From positions 1,736,001-1,800,000 of the forward strand of contig NZ_CP012529.1 of NCBI RefSeq assembly GCF_001593285.1: a stretch of DNA of 64,000 nt, in the 5' to 3' direction. This DNA comes from Psychrobacter sp. P2G3 (GTDB lineage: Bacteria; Pseudomonadota; Gammaproteobacteria; Pseudomonadales; Moraxellaceae). How positions within the stretch are numbered: position 1 is the stretch's first letter; each line of letters starts with the position of its first letter. The position numbers and the translations under genes were made by a program. This document shows, piece after piece, positions 45,765-54,440 of the stretch. The notes beneath the pieces are model-generated. The model searched no databases. It saw only the letters and a program-made list of their open reading frames with translations, and was not told where the DNA came from.

Positions 45765-45791
45765 TAGGTCAAAAATAAGTTTTTGAACCTA
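45765..45791 (-). terminator. possible terminator after the DUF1176 gene
   Basis: TAGGT-c-AAAAA (45765-45775) pairs with TTTTT-ga-ACCTA (45780-45791). The 14-bp word TTTGAACCTATAAA is directly repeated next to it. It lies 27 bp past the stop of the minus-strand gene. The stem is AT-rich and imperfect. Confidence 0.4.
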
Positions 45792-45817
45792 TAAAACTTT
45801 GAACCTATAAAATTAAG

Positions 45818-47038
45818 CTATCGTGATTTATTTACTTCAGATACATAGGTTGGTAGCTGCCATGCACCGCCTATTTCAATCATGCGACACATTCCTGTGC
45901 TACTTTCATGGCTTTTTACAAAACTTTTACCTGTCCATATCCAGTCAGTTTTGTATAAACAGTCACCAATACCGCGTCCTTTTTGAACTGAACTTATTTT
46001 ACCACTATCATAGTTGGTCGCCTCGGTAGTCACCAACACCGGATTATAAGGTTTGGTGTCGTTTATTACCCACATCCCAGTTCCTGCATTGTAGGCACCC
46101 ATCCAGCAGTTATGCTGTACTAGCAGCTGTGATCCATTTAAACGGTTGATACGCCAAGAAGACTTATCCATCAAATTTGGGCAATCAGTATTCACGTCTG
46201 GTATCGTATCTTTCATCAACGCTGACAGCTGTGATGTTTTCATGCTAAATTTTTTCTTACTGTTTGAGGTGGCTTTTGCATTTGGCACGACTAAGCGAAG
46301 CTGCGGTGCTGCTTTAGGTGCTAATACGCTACTATTAGATTTGCTAGCACCATCGGCGCTAATAAAGGCACTTGATGTTCCCACTCGCCCTTGTGCTTCA
46401 TCTGCTTTTAGCATGACAGCCGTTGCACCTTTGTCAGACAACTCCCAGCGCGAATTACGCATTACAAGCTCAATCTTACTAGACTTGGTTAATGCTTCAA
46501 GCAGAGCTGCAACCTGTGTCGAAGTTAAGTCCGCATCGCCAGCTACCGTTGAGAATGGCTTGGTTTCCCCCAAGTCTTTATCATCAATAAACAGTGACAT
46601 ACGATGACGACTACCCAGCTGTAGCAAGGCTTTCGTAGAGCTCTCTTTAGCACCGCCAAGTTTGATTTTCCCAACTACGTTGGCATCACTGCCAGCACGA
46701 CGAACTAATAATACAGACACAGGGAAATCGCTGTTGTTTTCAGCTTGGTAGCCTGCCAGCCGACAAGTGCGCGTATTGTCACACGCCACTTGCCAATCCT
46801 GATGAGTTAGTTCAGTGGCGCTACTTATTGGACTTATTGCGATGGCGCTAGCGGCTACGAATGCCGACAATACTATTTTATTTTTAGCAAAAATACTTTT
46901 TAAAGATGTGCTGTTTATCGCTTTATCACGAGAAATATCAAGCATCCAAGCCAGTTTATTGTTGTTGTTATTAAACTTAGCACTACTATTGCCCGCAGAC
47001 ATAGATGACTGCCTAGGCTCATTATGTAAACCTTTCAT
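45818..47038 (-). CDS. DUF1176 domain-containing exported protein
   Basis: About 406 residues from ATG 47038 (a GTG at 47047 is also possible). The first 45 residues are hydrophilic with an Asn run, followed by a hydrophobic signal segment (IVLSAFVAASAIAIS) and a likely cleavage site near SSATELTH. The true start may therefore lie further in, for example at the MLDISRDK methionine, though no ribosome site is visible there. The mature part begins with DWQVACDNTRTCRLAGYQAE, typical of DUF1176. The DUF1176 C-terminal half has DCPNLMDKSSWRINRLN and GIGDCLYKTDWIW. Periplasmic, function unknown. Confidence 0.75.
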   Translation of the reverse strand: MKGLHNEPRQSSMSAGNSSAKFNNNNNKLAWMLDISRDKAINSTSLKSIFAKNKIVLSAFVAASAIAISPISSATELTHQDWQVACDNTRTCRLAGYQAENNSDFPVSVLLVRRAGSDANVVGKIKLGGAKESSTKALLQLGSRHRMSLFIDDKDLGETKPFSTVAGDADLTSTQVAALLEALTKSSKIELVMRNSRWELSDKGATAVMLKADEAQGRVGTSSAFISADGASKSNSSVLAPKAAPQLRLVVPNAKATSNSKKKFSMKTSQLSALMKDTIPDVNTDCPNLMDKSSWRINRLNGSQLLVQHNCWMGAYNAGTGMWVINDTKPYNPVLVTTEATNYDSGKISSVQKGRGIGDCLYKTDWIWTGKSFVKSHESSTGMCRMIEIGGAWQLPTYVSEVNKSR

Positions 47039-47328
47039 AACTCTCACTCATCAATAGAGGAAATATAAACACTGAATCCTAATGACTACAGCGACTCGTC
47101 ATCTTAACCCATCGACGTTTCTGTCTGTTGTACTAATGTATCATTATGTAAATAAACAAGCAAACAACTTTCAAACGGCTATGACATTTAGTTTGAATGA
47201 TCTCCATAAAAATGGCTGCTTAGCGCAATGCTAAACAGCCTTTCAACTTTTATTATAAATAGCTATCGCAAAAAGCTATTAAGAAAATTCTAATCAAATA
47301 AAATACACGTTAAAAAATTGCCATGAAT

Positions 47329-48183
47329 TCAAGAAATTGGTTGTAATGGTAAGTCGACAGCCCTTTTCACTGCAGGGCGTTCAGCAATTAATTTTGCCCA
47401 ACGTTGCACATGTGGATAGCTATCGACTTGTAAAAACTCAGCAGCATCATAGAGTTTGCCTAATACGAGCTGGCCGTACCAAGACCAAATAAGCATGTCT
47501 GCTATGTTGTAATCTTTTTCGTCATTGCCGCACATATATACTCGGTTTTTTAAATGGCTATCAAGTACGTCAAGCTGACGTTTGGTCTCCATCGTATAAC
47601 GGTTGATTGGGTACTCCATTGGTTCGGGAGCATAAGCATAAAAATGTCCAAAGCCGCCACCTAAGAAAGGCGCACTACCCATTTGCCACATTACCCAAGA
47701 AAGACATTCTGCCCGCGCTGCTCCTTGTTCCATTGGCACAAATTTGCCAAACTTTTCGGCTAAGTACATTAAAATAGCCCCGGACTCAAAAATAGCGATA
47801 GGCTCGCCAGCATCGTTATTAGAATGATCAACCAAGGCTGGTATTTTGGAGTTGGGGTTCATAGCGACAAAGTCAGAGCCAAACTGATCACCTGCAGAGA
47901 TATCAATCTTATAGGCATCATATTCGGCACCCTTTATATTAAGCTCAGCCAACTCTTCTAAGATTATATTTACTTTGACACCATTTGGCGTATTTAATGA
48001 GTACAGCTGGAACGGTGCATTACCCACTGGTAGGTTTTGTTCATGACGCACGCCTGCTGTCGGGCGATTAGTGCTAGCAAACTTACCACCGTTGTCTTTA
48101 TCCTGCACCCAAACTTTTGGCGGTACATATTTATCGTTTTGCTTATTAGAATGATTGCTAGATTTATTATTATCTTGACTCAT
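47329..48183 (-). CDS. yghU: glutathione S-transferase family protein, YghU-like
   Basis: 284 residues, close in layout to YghU, a nu-class GST-fold enzyme with disulfide-bond reductase activity on glutathione derivatives. Residues about 20-55 contain the diagnostic lead-in KFASTNRPTAGVRHEQNLPV. The thioredoxin-like domain then starts at FQLYSLNTPNGVKVNIILEE, with the NPNSKIPALVDH and FESGAILMYLAEKFG motifs. The helical domain has APFLGGGFGHFYAYAPEPME. It is divergent from the MFS exporter. Confidence 0.88.
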   Translation of the reverse strand: MSQDNNKSSNHSNKQNDKYVPPKVWVQDKDNGGKFASTNRPTAGVRHEQNLPVGNAPFQLYSLNTPNGVKVNIILEELAELNIKGAEYDAYKIDISAGDQFGSDFVAMNPNSKIPALVDHSNNDAGEPIAIFESGAILMYLAEKFGKFVPMEQGAARAECLSWVMWQMGSAPFLGGGFGHFYAYAPEPMEYPINRYTMETKRQLDVLDSHLKNRVYMCGNDEKDYNIADMLIWSWYGQLVLGKLYDAAEFLQVDSYPHVQRWAKLIAERPAVKRAVDLPLQPIS

Positions 48184-48526
48184 AACATGTCCTTAGTTTG
48201 TATTTATCGACTCATATTTATAGCATTATCATACTTTTACTAACGTTGCTTACTTATATTTTTTGCTTAAGTAGCTAGTGAAGCTTTACTATAGCGGGAA
48301 CTAGCCTCTATATTAAAGCTCTCTCTTGTAAGCAACATCTTGCTTTAAACGGCACTATTTACACGCTTATAGTCATTAGGTTTTATGAGTTGGCTAATGA
48401 TAAACCGTTACCTTGAATCACTTTTATTATCATCTGCTCTTTCTTATACTACTCGGCTTGCATAGCGAACTGGTTGCAAACAAATCATTTTGCTTATTTT
48501 ATACTGGGATATCTAATGAGATTGAC
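48184..48526. other. divergent promoter region, yghU-like / MFS
   Basis: Non-coding stretch of about 340 bp between divergent genes. An in-frame TTG at 48413 would lengthen the MFS protein but lacks a ribosome site. Nothing else is recognisable. Confidence 0.4.
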
Positions 48527-49903
48527 ATGGTAACGCTGACCCCGACGCAAGAGAAATACCTACCGTATGTACTGGCAGTAGCGTTATTCATGCAAATCTT
48601 AGACGCTACCATCTTAAATACTTCATTGCCGCAAATGGCCCAAGCGCTGGGTGAATCGCCTCTAAAAATGCAATGGGCCGTTATCAGTTATGCGCTTACT
48701 CTAGCTATCTTTATCCCTATCAGTGGCTTCTTAGCGGACAAATATGGGACGCGTCGAATATTCTTATCGGCCATTATCATTTTTTGTATCGGCTCGCTAT
48801 TGTGTGCGGCCTCGCCTACTTTAGACGTTTTGATTGGATCTCGAATTGTACAAGGTATCGGCGGTGCAATGATGACCCCGGTTGCTCGCTTAATTTTAGT
48901 CAAATCCTATCCACGTAATAAGCTATTGACGGTAATGAACTTTGCTGTCATACCCGCGTTAGTAGCGCCCTTAGTCGGACCACTACTGGGTGGTTACATA
49001 GTACAATACGCTAGCTGGCACTGGATATTTTTGATTAACATTCCTATGGGCATGGTCGGCTTTGTATTAGCCAAAAAGCTTGTACCTGCACTCTTTGAAG
49101 ATACCAAACGTCTAGATTGGACAGGTTTTTTATTGTTTGCTGCAGCAGCATGCGGGTTTACACTTGCTGTCGAGTTTGGATCACAAACCGATCGTGGGCT
49201 CTATGGTTTACTGATGGCTCTAGTCTCAACCCTACTGATAGGTGCCTATATTTGGCATGCGAAACGTAAAGAGTCACCGATATTTCCTTTGAGCTTGTTT
49301 AGCATCCGCACCTTTCGTATTGGTATTACTGGTAACTTGTTCACGCGCCTCGGTATCAGCGCTGTACCATTTTTACTACCTCTGCTGCTACAAGTAGTGT
49401 TTGAATATTCTCCTTCACAGGCAGGATGGTTGCTTGCGCCTATCGCAGTTGGTGCGATAGGTATCAAGCCATGGGTCAGTAAAATCATTCAGCGTTATAG
49501 CTACCGTACTGTATTGGTTTACAATACCTTCTTAATGGGCACGCTAATTATCATCTTGGCGCAGTTCAGCGACTCATCACAGTGGCCATGGTTTATACCG
49601 GTTTTGACACTAATGGGTGCAAGTAATTCAATGCAATTTAGTGCCATGAATACTATTACGATTGGTGATTTACAGGGTGCGCAGACTAGTAGCGGCAATA
49701 GTCTCATGGCAGTAAACCAGCAATTGGCAATCAGTTTTGGCATTGCCTTTGGGGCAGCAGTTCTCAATTTATTAAGAGAGCGGTTAGAGCTTGATATCTT
49801 GATGGCATTTCAGACGACTTACTGGGTGCTAGGGATTCTAACGATACTTTCAGGGTTGTATTTTTTACGACTCAAATTTGAAGATGGTCGAGGCTTATAT
49901 TAA
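48527..49903 (+). CDS. MFS drug exporter, DHA2 family (MdtD-like)
   Basis: 458 residues from ATG 48527, where hydrophobic helix 1 follows MVTLTPTQEKYLPYVLAVAL. It has 13-14 membrane helices of the DHA2 (EmrB/QacA) type. It is similar in text to MdtD: LDATILNTSLPQMAQALGES near helix 1, the motif A-like GFLADKYGTRRIF between helices 2 and 3, motif C-like GGAMMTPVARL, and SWHWIFLINIPMG. Its role would be proton-driven efflux, substrate unknown. No periplasmic adaptor gene is adjacent. The frame upstream to TTG 48413 is open, but such a start would add a poor N-terminus. Confidence 0.85.
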   Translation: MVTLTPTQEKYLPYVLAVALFMQILDATILNTSLPQMAQALGESPLKMQWAVISYALTLAIFIPISGFLADKYGTRRIFLSAIIIFCIGSLLCAASPTLDVLIGSRIVQGIGGAMMTPVARLILVKSYPRNKLLTVMNFAVIPALVAPLVGPLLGGYIVQYASWHWIFLINIPMGMVGFVLAKKLVPALFEDTKRLDWTGFLLFAAAACGFTLAVEFGSQTDRGLYGLLMALVSTLLIGAYIWHAKRKESPIFPLSLFSIRTFRIGITGNLFTRLGISAVPFLLPLLLQVVFEYSPSQAGWLLAPIAVGAIGIKPWVSKIIQRYSYRTVLVYNTFLMGTLIIILAQFSDSSQWPWFIPVLTLMGASNSMQFSAMNTITIGDLQGAQTSSGNSLMAVNQQLAISFGIAFGAAVLNLLRERLELDILMAFQTTYWVLGILTILSGLYFLRLKFEDGRGLY

Positions 49904-49962
49904 GAATAGACTCGTTACAGCAGAGTCAGATCAAAACGTGATAATCCTCTAAACACAAAAAA

Positions 49963-49992
49963 GCCAACATACTTTATAAAAAATATGCTGGC
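49963..49992 (+). terminator. hairpin after the MFS gene
   Basis: GCCAACATA (49963-49971) pairs with TATGCTGGC (49984-49992) apart from one mismatch, 60 bp past the stop codon. The trailing T run is weak. Confidence 0.45.
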
Positions 49993-50082
49993 AAGTTTGA
50001 TTAAACTGGCACAATCAAATGCATCTAGCTTCTTAGTTTAAAGGCAGGTTTGTTTTAATGCATTTTCTGACCCTATAGCGCT

Positions 50083-50565
50083 CTAAGGTGTTGCATCGTC
50101 ATCCATTTGTGACTGGATATAGTTTTGCACACCAACCGCTTTAATTAAGTCTTCTTGGGTCTCGAGCCAATCCTCATATTCTTCGTTGCCCTCTTTGAGC
50201 GTTACTAATAACTGGCGTGACACGTAATCGCGATGCGTCTCGCATAGTGCAATAGCATCAGTAATGATGTCAAATTTTTGCTTTTCTAAACGTAGATTAC
50301 AGTCAATAATCTCTGGTACGTCTTCGCCAATAAGGATTTTGCCCAAATCTTGTAGATTTGGTAATCCACCTAACAACAAAATTCGTGCAATCAAATCATC
50401 CGACCACTTCATCTCAGCAATTGACTGCTTATAAAATGCATCGTTTAGCGCTTCAAGCCCCCAATGACGTGCTACACGAGCATGCAAGAAATACTGATTG
50501 ATCGCGATAAGTGATTGACCAAGCACCTTATTTAATGAGCGAATAACCTCTTTATCACCTTTCAT
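50083..50565 (-). CDS. bfr: bacterioferritin, heme-type subunit without ferroxidase site
   Basis: 160 residues, similar along its length to Escherichia coli Bfr (MKGDKEVIRSLNKVLG start). Met52, the heme ligand, is present (EMKW, 51-54). Of the six ferroxidase positions, only Glu51 and Glu94 remain: Glu18 is Ser, His54 is Trp, Glu127 is Asn and His130 is Tyr. It should therefore bind heme but not oxidise iron by itself. It would co-assemble with the other bacterioferritin, encoded 70 bp upstream, in a mixed 24-mer iron store. AGAGAGA precedes the ATG. Confidence 0.92.
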   Translation of the reverse strand: MKGDKEVIRSLNKVLGQSLIAINQYFLHARVARHWGLEALNDAFYKQSIAEMKWSDDLIARILLLGGLPNLQDLGKILIGEDVPEIIDCNLRLEKQKFDIITDAIALCETHRDYVSRQLLVTLKEGNEEYEDWLETQEDLIKAVGVQNYIQSQMDDDATP

Positions 50566-50635
50566 AATCTCTCTCCCTTTTATATCGCTTATAGAATCAA
50601 TCTTCGTTGTTGACTAACTATCAGTTTTATTATAA

Positions 50636-51124
50636 TTAGGCAAGATTGGGTGATACTTCGGCCATTTGACTCTGGAGGTAATTTGGTAGACTAATCATAT
50701 CGATGAGACGTAACTGCTGCTCTAGCCAATGCGCATGATCTTCCTCAGTATCCTTGAGTTGCTCAACCAGCATATCGCGAGTGACGTAATCACGCTCTTC
50801 TTCACACATAGCAATACCATTTTTGAGATGCTCTTGAACTTGATACTCTAAATCAAGATCAAACTGCAGCATTTCTGGCACCGTCTGACCGATGTGGATA
50901 TTATCAACAGACATTTTCGGTGTCCCGCTCAGCATTAAGATACGGCGAATAATCGCTTGTGCATGCAGAGTTTCATCTTCCATCTCATGATGAATACGCT
51001 CATACAGCTTGCCATAATGCCATTCAGCATACATCTCTGAATGAATAAAATATTGGTCACGAGCGGCCAACTCACCGCCTAATAAAAAATTTAAATAATC
51101 AATAACTTTTTGGCTGCCTATCAT
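50636..51124 (-). CDS. bfr: bacterioferritin, ferroxidase-type subunit without heme Met
   Basis: 162 residues. All ferroxidase ligands are visible: Glu18, Glu51, His54 (ETLH), Glu93, Glu127 and His130 (EEDH). The heme-ligating Met52 is Thr, so it should oxidise Fe(II) but not bind the usual bis-Met heme. It is first in a two-gene operon with the heme-type subunit. Paired subunits of this kind are known in Neisseria and Magnetospirillum. The 5' region of about 400 bp is non-coding and should hold the promoter. Confidence 0.92.
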   Translation of the reverse strand: MIGSQKVIDYLNFLLGGELAARDQYFIHSEMYAEWHYGKLYERIHHEMEDETLHAQAIIRRILMLSGTPKMSVDNIHIGQTVPEMLQFDLDLEYQVQEHLKNGIAMCEEERDYVTRDMLVEQLKDTEEDHAHWLEQQLRLIDMISLPNYLQSQMAEVSPNLA

Positions 51125-51531
51125 AACATCTACTCCTATTTTTAAACTTATATAGCTTTTTACTTACCTTAAACCCACACTTTTAACACAATAATGATAG
51201 TTTTTTTGAACTACTTAGTAATATTTATATTTAAGGGGCTTCTGACAATGTCTTACAGATATAGTAGCATACACGCAAAACGTGACTTGTAACGTTGTGA
51301 ACTAAGAATAAAATGCCAGTTGAGAATAATAATTAAATAGACTTATTTAATTATTAGATAAGGAAAGAAAGTTGAGTAAAAAGGTTGCTATTCATCATAG
51401 GAACTACTACAAATCATGGAAAAATCACCATTCATATACCTCTTATATTGTATAAATGCGAGATTTCTTCAATATAACTATCACTAACCAAACACATGCT
51501 ATATTCATTTATGGCATGACAATTGCAATAT
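51125..51531. other. non-coding region upstream of the bacterioferritin pair
   Basis: AT-rich, about 400 bp, no recognisable gene or RNA. It is likely to carry the bacterioferritin promoter on the minus strand and the end of the bfd transcript. I see no convincing terminator hairpin. Confidence 0.35.
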
Positions 51532-51723
51532 TTAAACTGCATAAGCCAGTAATTCAAGCTTAGCATGATGCTCGTTTAGATAGTCATTGACCATAGGTTC
51601 ACAGCATCCACAACAAGTAGCAACATCAAGGGAATCTTTCAAACCCTCAAGGGTATCGATTCCTGAAGCAATAGCTGCTTGAATTTGCTTCTCTTTTACA
51701 TCGTTACAGATACATACGTACAT
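51532..51723 (-). CDS. bfd: bacterioferritin-associated ferredoxin Bfd
   Basis: 63 residues with the BFD [2Fe-2S] domain: Cys4 and Cys6 (YVCICND) and a C-terminal TCCGCCEP segment, in which Cys37/38 and Cys40/41 supply the other two ligands. Bfd docks on bacterioferritin and reduces the stored iron through the heme, so it fits beside the heme-type subunit. A Fur-box-like sequence lies 40-60 bp upstream, in line with induction under low iron. Confidence 0.92.
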   Translation of the reverse strand: MYVCICNDVKEKQIQAAIASGIDTLEGLKDSLDVATCCGCCEPMVNDYLNEHHAKLELLAYAV

Positions 51724-51763
51724 TTAGTTGCTCCTATCTTTATAACTGGTTGATACTCTTTAT

Positions 51764-51782
51764 AATAACGATAACTATTACC
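51764..51782 (-). promoter_or_regulatory. candidate Fur box upstream of bfd
   Basis: On the minus strand, GGTAATAGTTATCGTTATT lies about 40 bp before the bfd ATG. It has the AAT...ATT symmetry and matches about 12 of 18 aligned positions of the Fur consensus. Given the iron-release role of bfd it is plausible, but it is not a strong match. Confidence 0.4.
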
Positions 51783-52345
51783 ATTTACAATGATTGTTGC
51801 AATAATTGTCAGTCTTATGTGCTTAACTTAAAGATATTAACCTATCTATTTTTAATACAAAAAAACAAGTTCGCAAAGATCATAATATAAAAGAATATAT
51901 TTATATATCCGTAAATATGCATATATTTGTGATAAACGGTGTTAAAATGGCGACAAACGGATGAATAAAGAATATTTTTATATAACTTGATGTATTTATT
52001 GTGTTATTATTGATTTCAGTTGTTATAATGTTTTTTATTGTCTACTTATTATATTATATTTGTGTAGATATGTGAACAAATAGCAGATGTTCGACAGTGG
52101 CTCAATAGGACAATTATTGGCTGAAAGCCACAAAGGTCGTCCCTACAAAATTAACGAAATAACATTAACGAAACTACGCTTTGTCTTGTTTACTGGATGA
52201 ATGCTTTTTACTGAATTGATTAGATAATAAGTTATCAGGTGCTATTAGATAATGGATTATCTATTTTACTAACTACTTAACTGTTCTCTTATTAGGATGA
52301 TTAAAATTCATAAGTAAGCGTGACAATATATTTGGAATATACTCT
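51783..52345. other. long AT-rich intergenic region bfd / arsR
   Basis: More than 550 bp without a credible gene. Near the middle GTGGCT (52097-52102) pairs with AGCCAC (52126-52131), followed by GGTCGTCCCTACA, a segment that resembles short dispersed repeats of this group. The last 150 bp should hold the promoter of the ArsR-type gene. Confidence 0.35.
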
Positions 52346-52657
52346 ATGTCTGACAATACTTTTGCTATGCAGCCTCTTGACTTATTTAAAGTACTATCTG
52401 ATCCGACTCGTTTGAAGTTGTTTCAGATTCTATTTAACAAAGAGTCACGTTGCGTATGTGAATTGGTAGATTTGCTTGACCAGCCGCAACCGACCGTATC
52501 GCGTCACCTGAATCATTTAAAGAAGCTGGGAATTCTTAGCTGTTCGCGCGAAGGTACATGGATGTGGTATGAGGTAGCAGATGACTTACCAGAATGGTGC
52601 CAAGATATTTTAGAGATTACTTACAAGACTCTGATGAACCAGCCAGAAATTAGTTAA
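52346..52657 (+). CDS. ArsR-family repressor with CVC metalloid motif
   Basis: 103 residues with a winged helix-turn-helix (LFKVLSDPTRLKLFQIL, then QPQPTVSRHLNHLKKLGIL). The sequence SRCVCELVDLL places Cys36 and Cys38 in the position of the ELCVCDL motif by which classical ArsR proteins sense As(III)/Sb(III). No arsB, arsC or arsM lies nearby. The following genes belong to sulfate uptake on the other strand, so the target may be its own gene or a distant operon. A bidirectional terminator separates it from cysA. Confidence 0.88.
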   Translation: MSDNTFAMQPLDLFKVLSDPTRLKLFQILFNKESRCVCELVDLLDQPQPTVSRHLNHLKKLGILSCSREGTWMWYEVADDLPEWCQDILEITYKTLMNQPEIS

Positions 52658-52687
52658 CAGCTTAGCTTTATACTATTCTTTGCGCAT

Positions 52688-52726
52688 AAAAAGAGACCTA
52701 CATTAATTTAATGCAGGTCTCTTTTT
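52688..52726. terminator. bidirectional terminator between arsR-type gene and cysA
   Basis: AAAAAGAGACCT (52688-52699) is perfectly complementary to 52715-52726, and further pairing continues inside (CATTA/TAATG after one mismatch). The A and T runs allow use in both directions. Confidence 0.92.
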
Positions 52727-52747
52727 ATGTTTGAGTAATACGTCTGA

Positions 52748-53470
52748 TTACACCAAATCTAAGAAATCACTAACAAAGGCATTAGCTGGATGATGGATTA
52801 GCTCTTCTGATGTCCCTACCTGCTCTACATGACCATGATTCATTACCACAATCTCATCTGACACTGCACGTGCTTCTTCTTGATCATGAGTCACCATGAT
52901 GCTAGTAATACCCAAATCGTGATGAATATCTTTTAGCCAAGTACGTAGCTCTTTACGTACCTTGGCATCAAGCGCACCAAACGGCTCGTCAAGTAATAAT
53001 AATTTAGGCTTTACTGCAAGTGCCCGTGCCAGCGCAATCCTCTGACGCTGACCGCCTGATAACTGGTGCGGATAGGCATTTGCCAGTTGTGGCAATTGCA
53101 CCAAGTCTAATAGCTCTGCGACGCGCTTATTGATATCGGCCTTACTAGGTCGTTCGTTCTTTGGCAATAAAGTCAGTCCAAATGCTATATTGTCAGCGAT
53201 ATTTTTGTGTCGAAATAGCGCATAGTGTTGAAACATAAAACCAATATGGCGTTTTTGCACAGGCGTATTAGTCACATCCAGCTCATCAAATAATATTTGT
53301 CCCGAGTCCGCATATTCAAGACCCGCGATAATACGCAGTAAGGTCGTTTTACCGCAGCCTGACGGACCAAGCAAAGTAGTCAGCTTACCAGTCGGTACAG
53401 TGATATTAATGTTGTCTAAAGCGGTAAAGTTACCAAAATTTTTATTAACGTTACGAATCTCGATGCTCAT
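52748..53470 (-). CDS. cysA: sulfate/thiosulfate ABC importer ATPase CysA, short form
   Basis: 240 residues with a complete ABC domain: Walker [10 protein letters not shown] (about 33-41), signature [15 protein letters not shown], Walker [13 protein letters not shown] and switch His in VTHDQEEA. Usual CysA proteins are about 350 residues because of a C-terminal TOBE regulatory domain. This one ends with the ATPase domain (VSDFLDLV). It is the last gene of the sbp-sbp-cysT-cysW-cysA cluster, 30 bp after cysW, and powers sulfate uptake at the inner membrane. Confidence 0.9.
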   Translation of the reverse strand: MSIEIRNVNKNFGNFTALDNINITVPTGKLTTLLGPSGCGKTTLLRIIAGLEYADSGQILFDELDVTNTPVQKRHIGFMFQHYALFRHKNIADNIAFGLTLLPKNERPSKADINKRVAELLDLVQLPQLANAYPHQLSGGQRQRIALARALAVKPKLLLLDEPFGALDAKVRKELRTWLKDIHHDLGITSIMVTHDQEEARAVSDEIVVMNHGHVEQVGTSEELIHHPANAFVSDFLDLV

Positions 53471-53500
53471 ATCTGTATCTCTTTTATGATTCTTTTTATA

Positions 53501-54439
53501 TTAGGCTTTGTTGTTGTCGACACTACTTATCACAGTCGCATTGGCACTAACCGGTAGTTCAGGCGCGCTAACCAACCTTTCGGACTTGGCAAATTTACGC
53601 TCCTGTAGCTTAGTCATCACTTGTTGTATCAGCAGCGTCACTAAAGCAAGTGCAGCAAGTAAGCTTGATAACGCAAAGGCGGCAGTGAAGTTATAATCGT
53701 TATAAGCAACCTCAACCAATAGCGGCATAGTATTGGTCTCACCGCGAATATGACCCGATACCACACTCACAGCACCAAACTCGCCCATTGCTCGGGCATT
53801 AGTCAAAATCAAACCATAAAGCAATGCCCATTTGATATTTGGTAATGTTACATGCCAAAAAGTCTGCCAGCCAGTGGCGCCCAATGTAAGCGCTGCTTGC
53901 TCCTCAGAGTCGCCTTGCGTTTGCATCAGCGGTATCAGCTCACGTGCCACGAATGGAAAAGTGACAAATAATGTCGCTAATACAATACCAGGAACAGCAT
54001 AAATGACCTGAAAGCCCATACTCTCAAGCCAGCCACCAACGGTAGAATTGAGTCCGAATAGCAATACAAACATCAAACCTGCAACGACCGGTGACACTGA
54101 AAAAGGTAAATCAAGCAAAGTGGTGACCAGCTGCTTACCTTTAAATTGATAACGGGTGACTAACCATGCAATTGCGATGCCCATCACCATATTGATTGGT
54201 AATACGATACCAGCAGTAATTAGCGTGAGCTTAATAGCTTGTAAGGCTTCTGGATCGACAAGCGATGCTATATACAACTGCCAGCCATCCTTGAAAGCTT
54301 CATAAAATACAGCTAGTAGTGGCACGACCAGCATGATCACCATGAACAAGACGGCAATAGCGATAAAGGTACGTCGTATCCATGGAGTATCTTTGGTTGC
54401 AGGATTGCTTTGATAATCATAACTATTAGCTATTTGCAT
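53501..54439 (-). CDS. cysW: sulfate importer permease CysW
   Basis: 312 residues with about six membrane helices. The ABC-coupling loop EEQAALTLGATGWQTFWHVTLP is in the second half, and the segment RAMGEFGAVSVVSGHIRGET is typical of the sulfate/molybdate permeases. It pairs with CysT to form the channel. It starts 1 bp after the cysT stop, so the two are probably translationally coupled. Confidence 0.93.
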   Translation of the reverse strand: MQIANSYDYQSNPATKDTPWIRRTFIAIAVLFMVIMLVVPLLAVFYEAFKDGWQLYIASLVDPEALQAIKLTLITAGIVLPINMVMGIAIAWLVTRYQFKGKQLVTTLLDLPFSVSPVVAGLMFVLLFGLNSTVGGWLESMGFQVIYAVPGIVLATLFVTFPFVARELIPLMQTQGDSEEQAALTLGATGWQTFWHVTLPNIKWALLYGLILTNARAMGEFGAVSVVSGHIRGETNTMPLLVEVAYNDYNFTAAFALSSLLAALALVTLLIQQVMTKLQERKFAKSERLVSAPELPVSANATVISSVDNNKA

Positions 54440-54440
54440 C

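Noticed and set aside
46146-46607. A 153-codon frame opposite the DUF1176 gene
   Set aside because: It is antisense to a gene with signal peptide and domain pattern, and has no start signals of its own.
48413-48526. N-terminal extension of the MFS exporter from a TTG codon
   Set aside because: There is no ribosome site, and the protein aligns with its family from ATG 48527.
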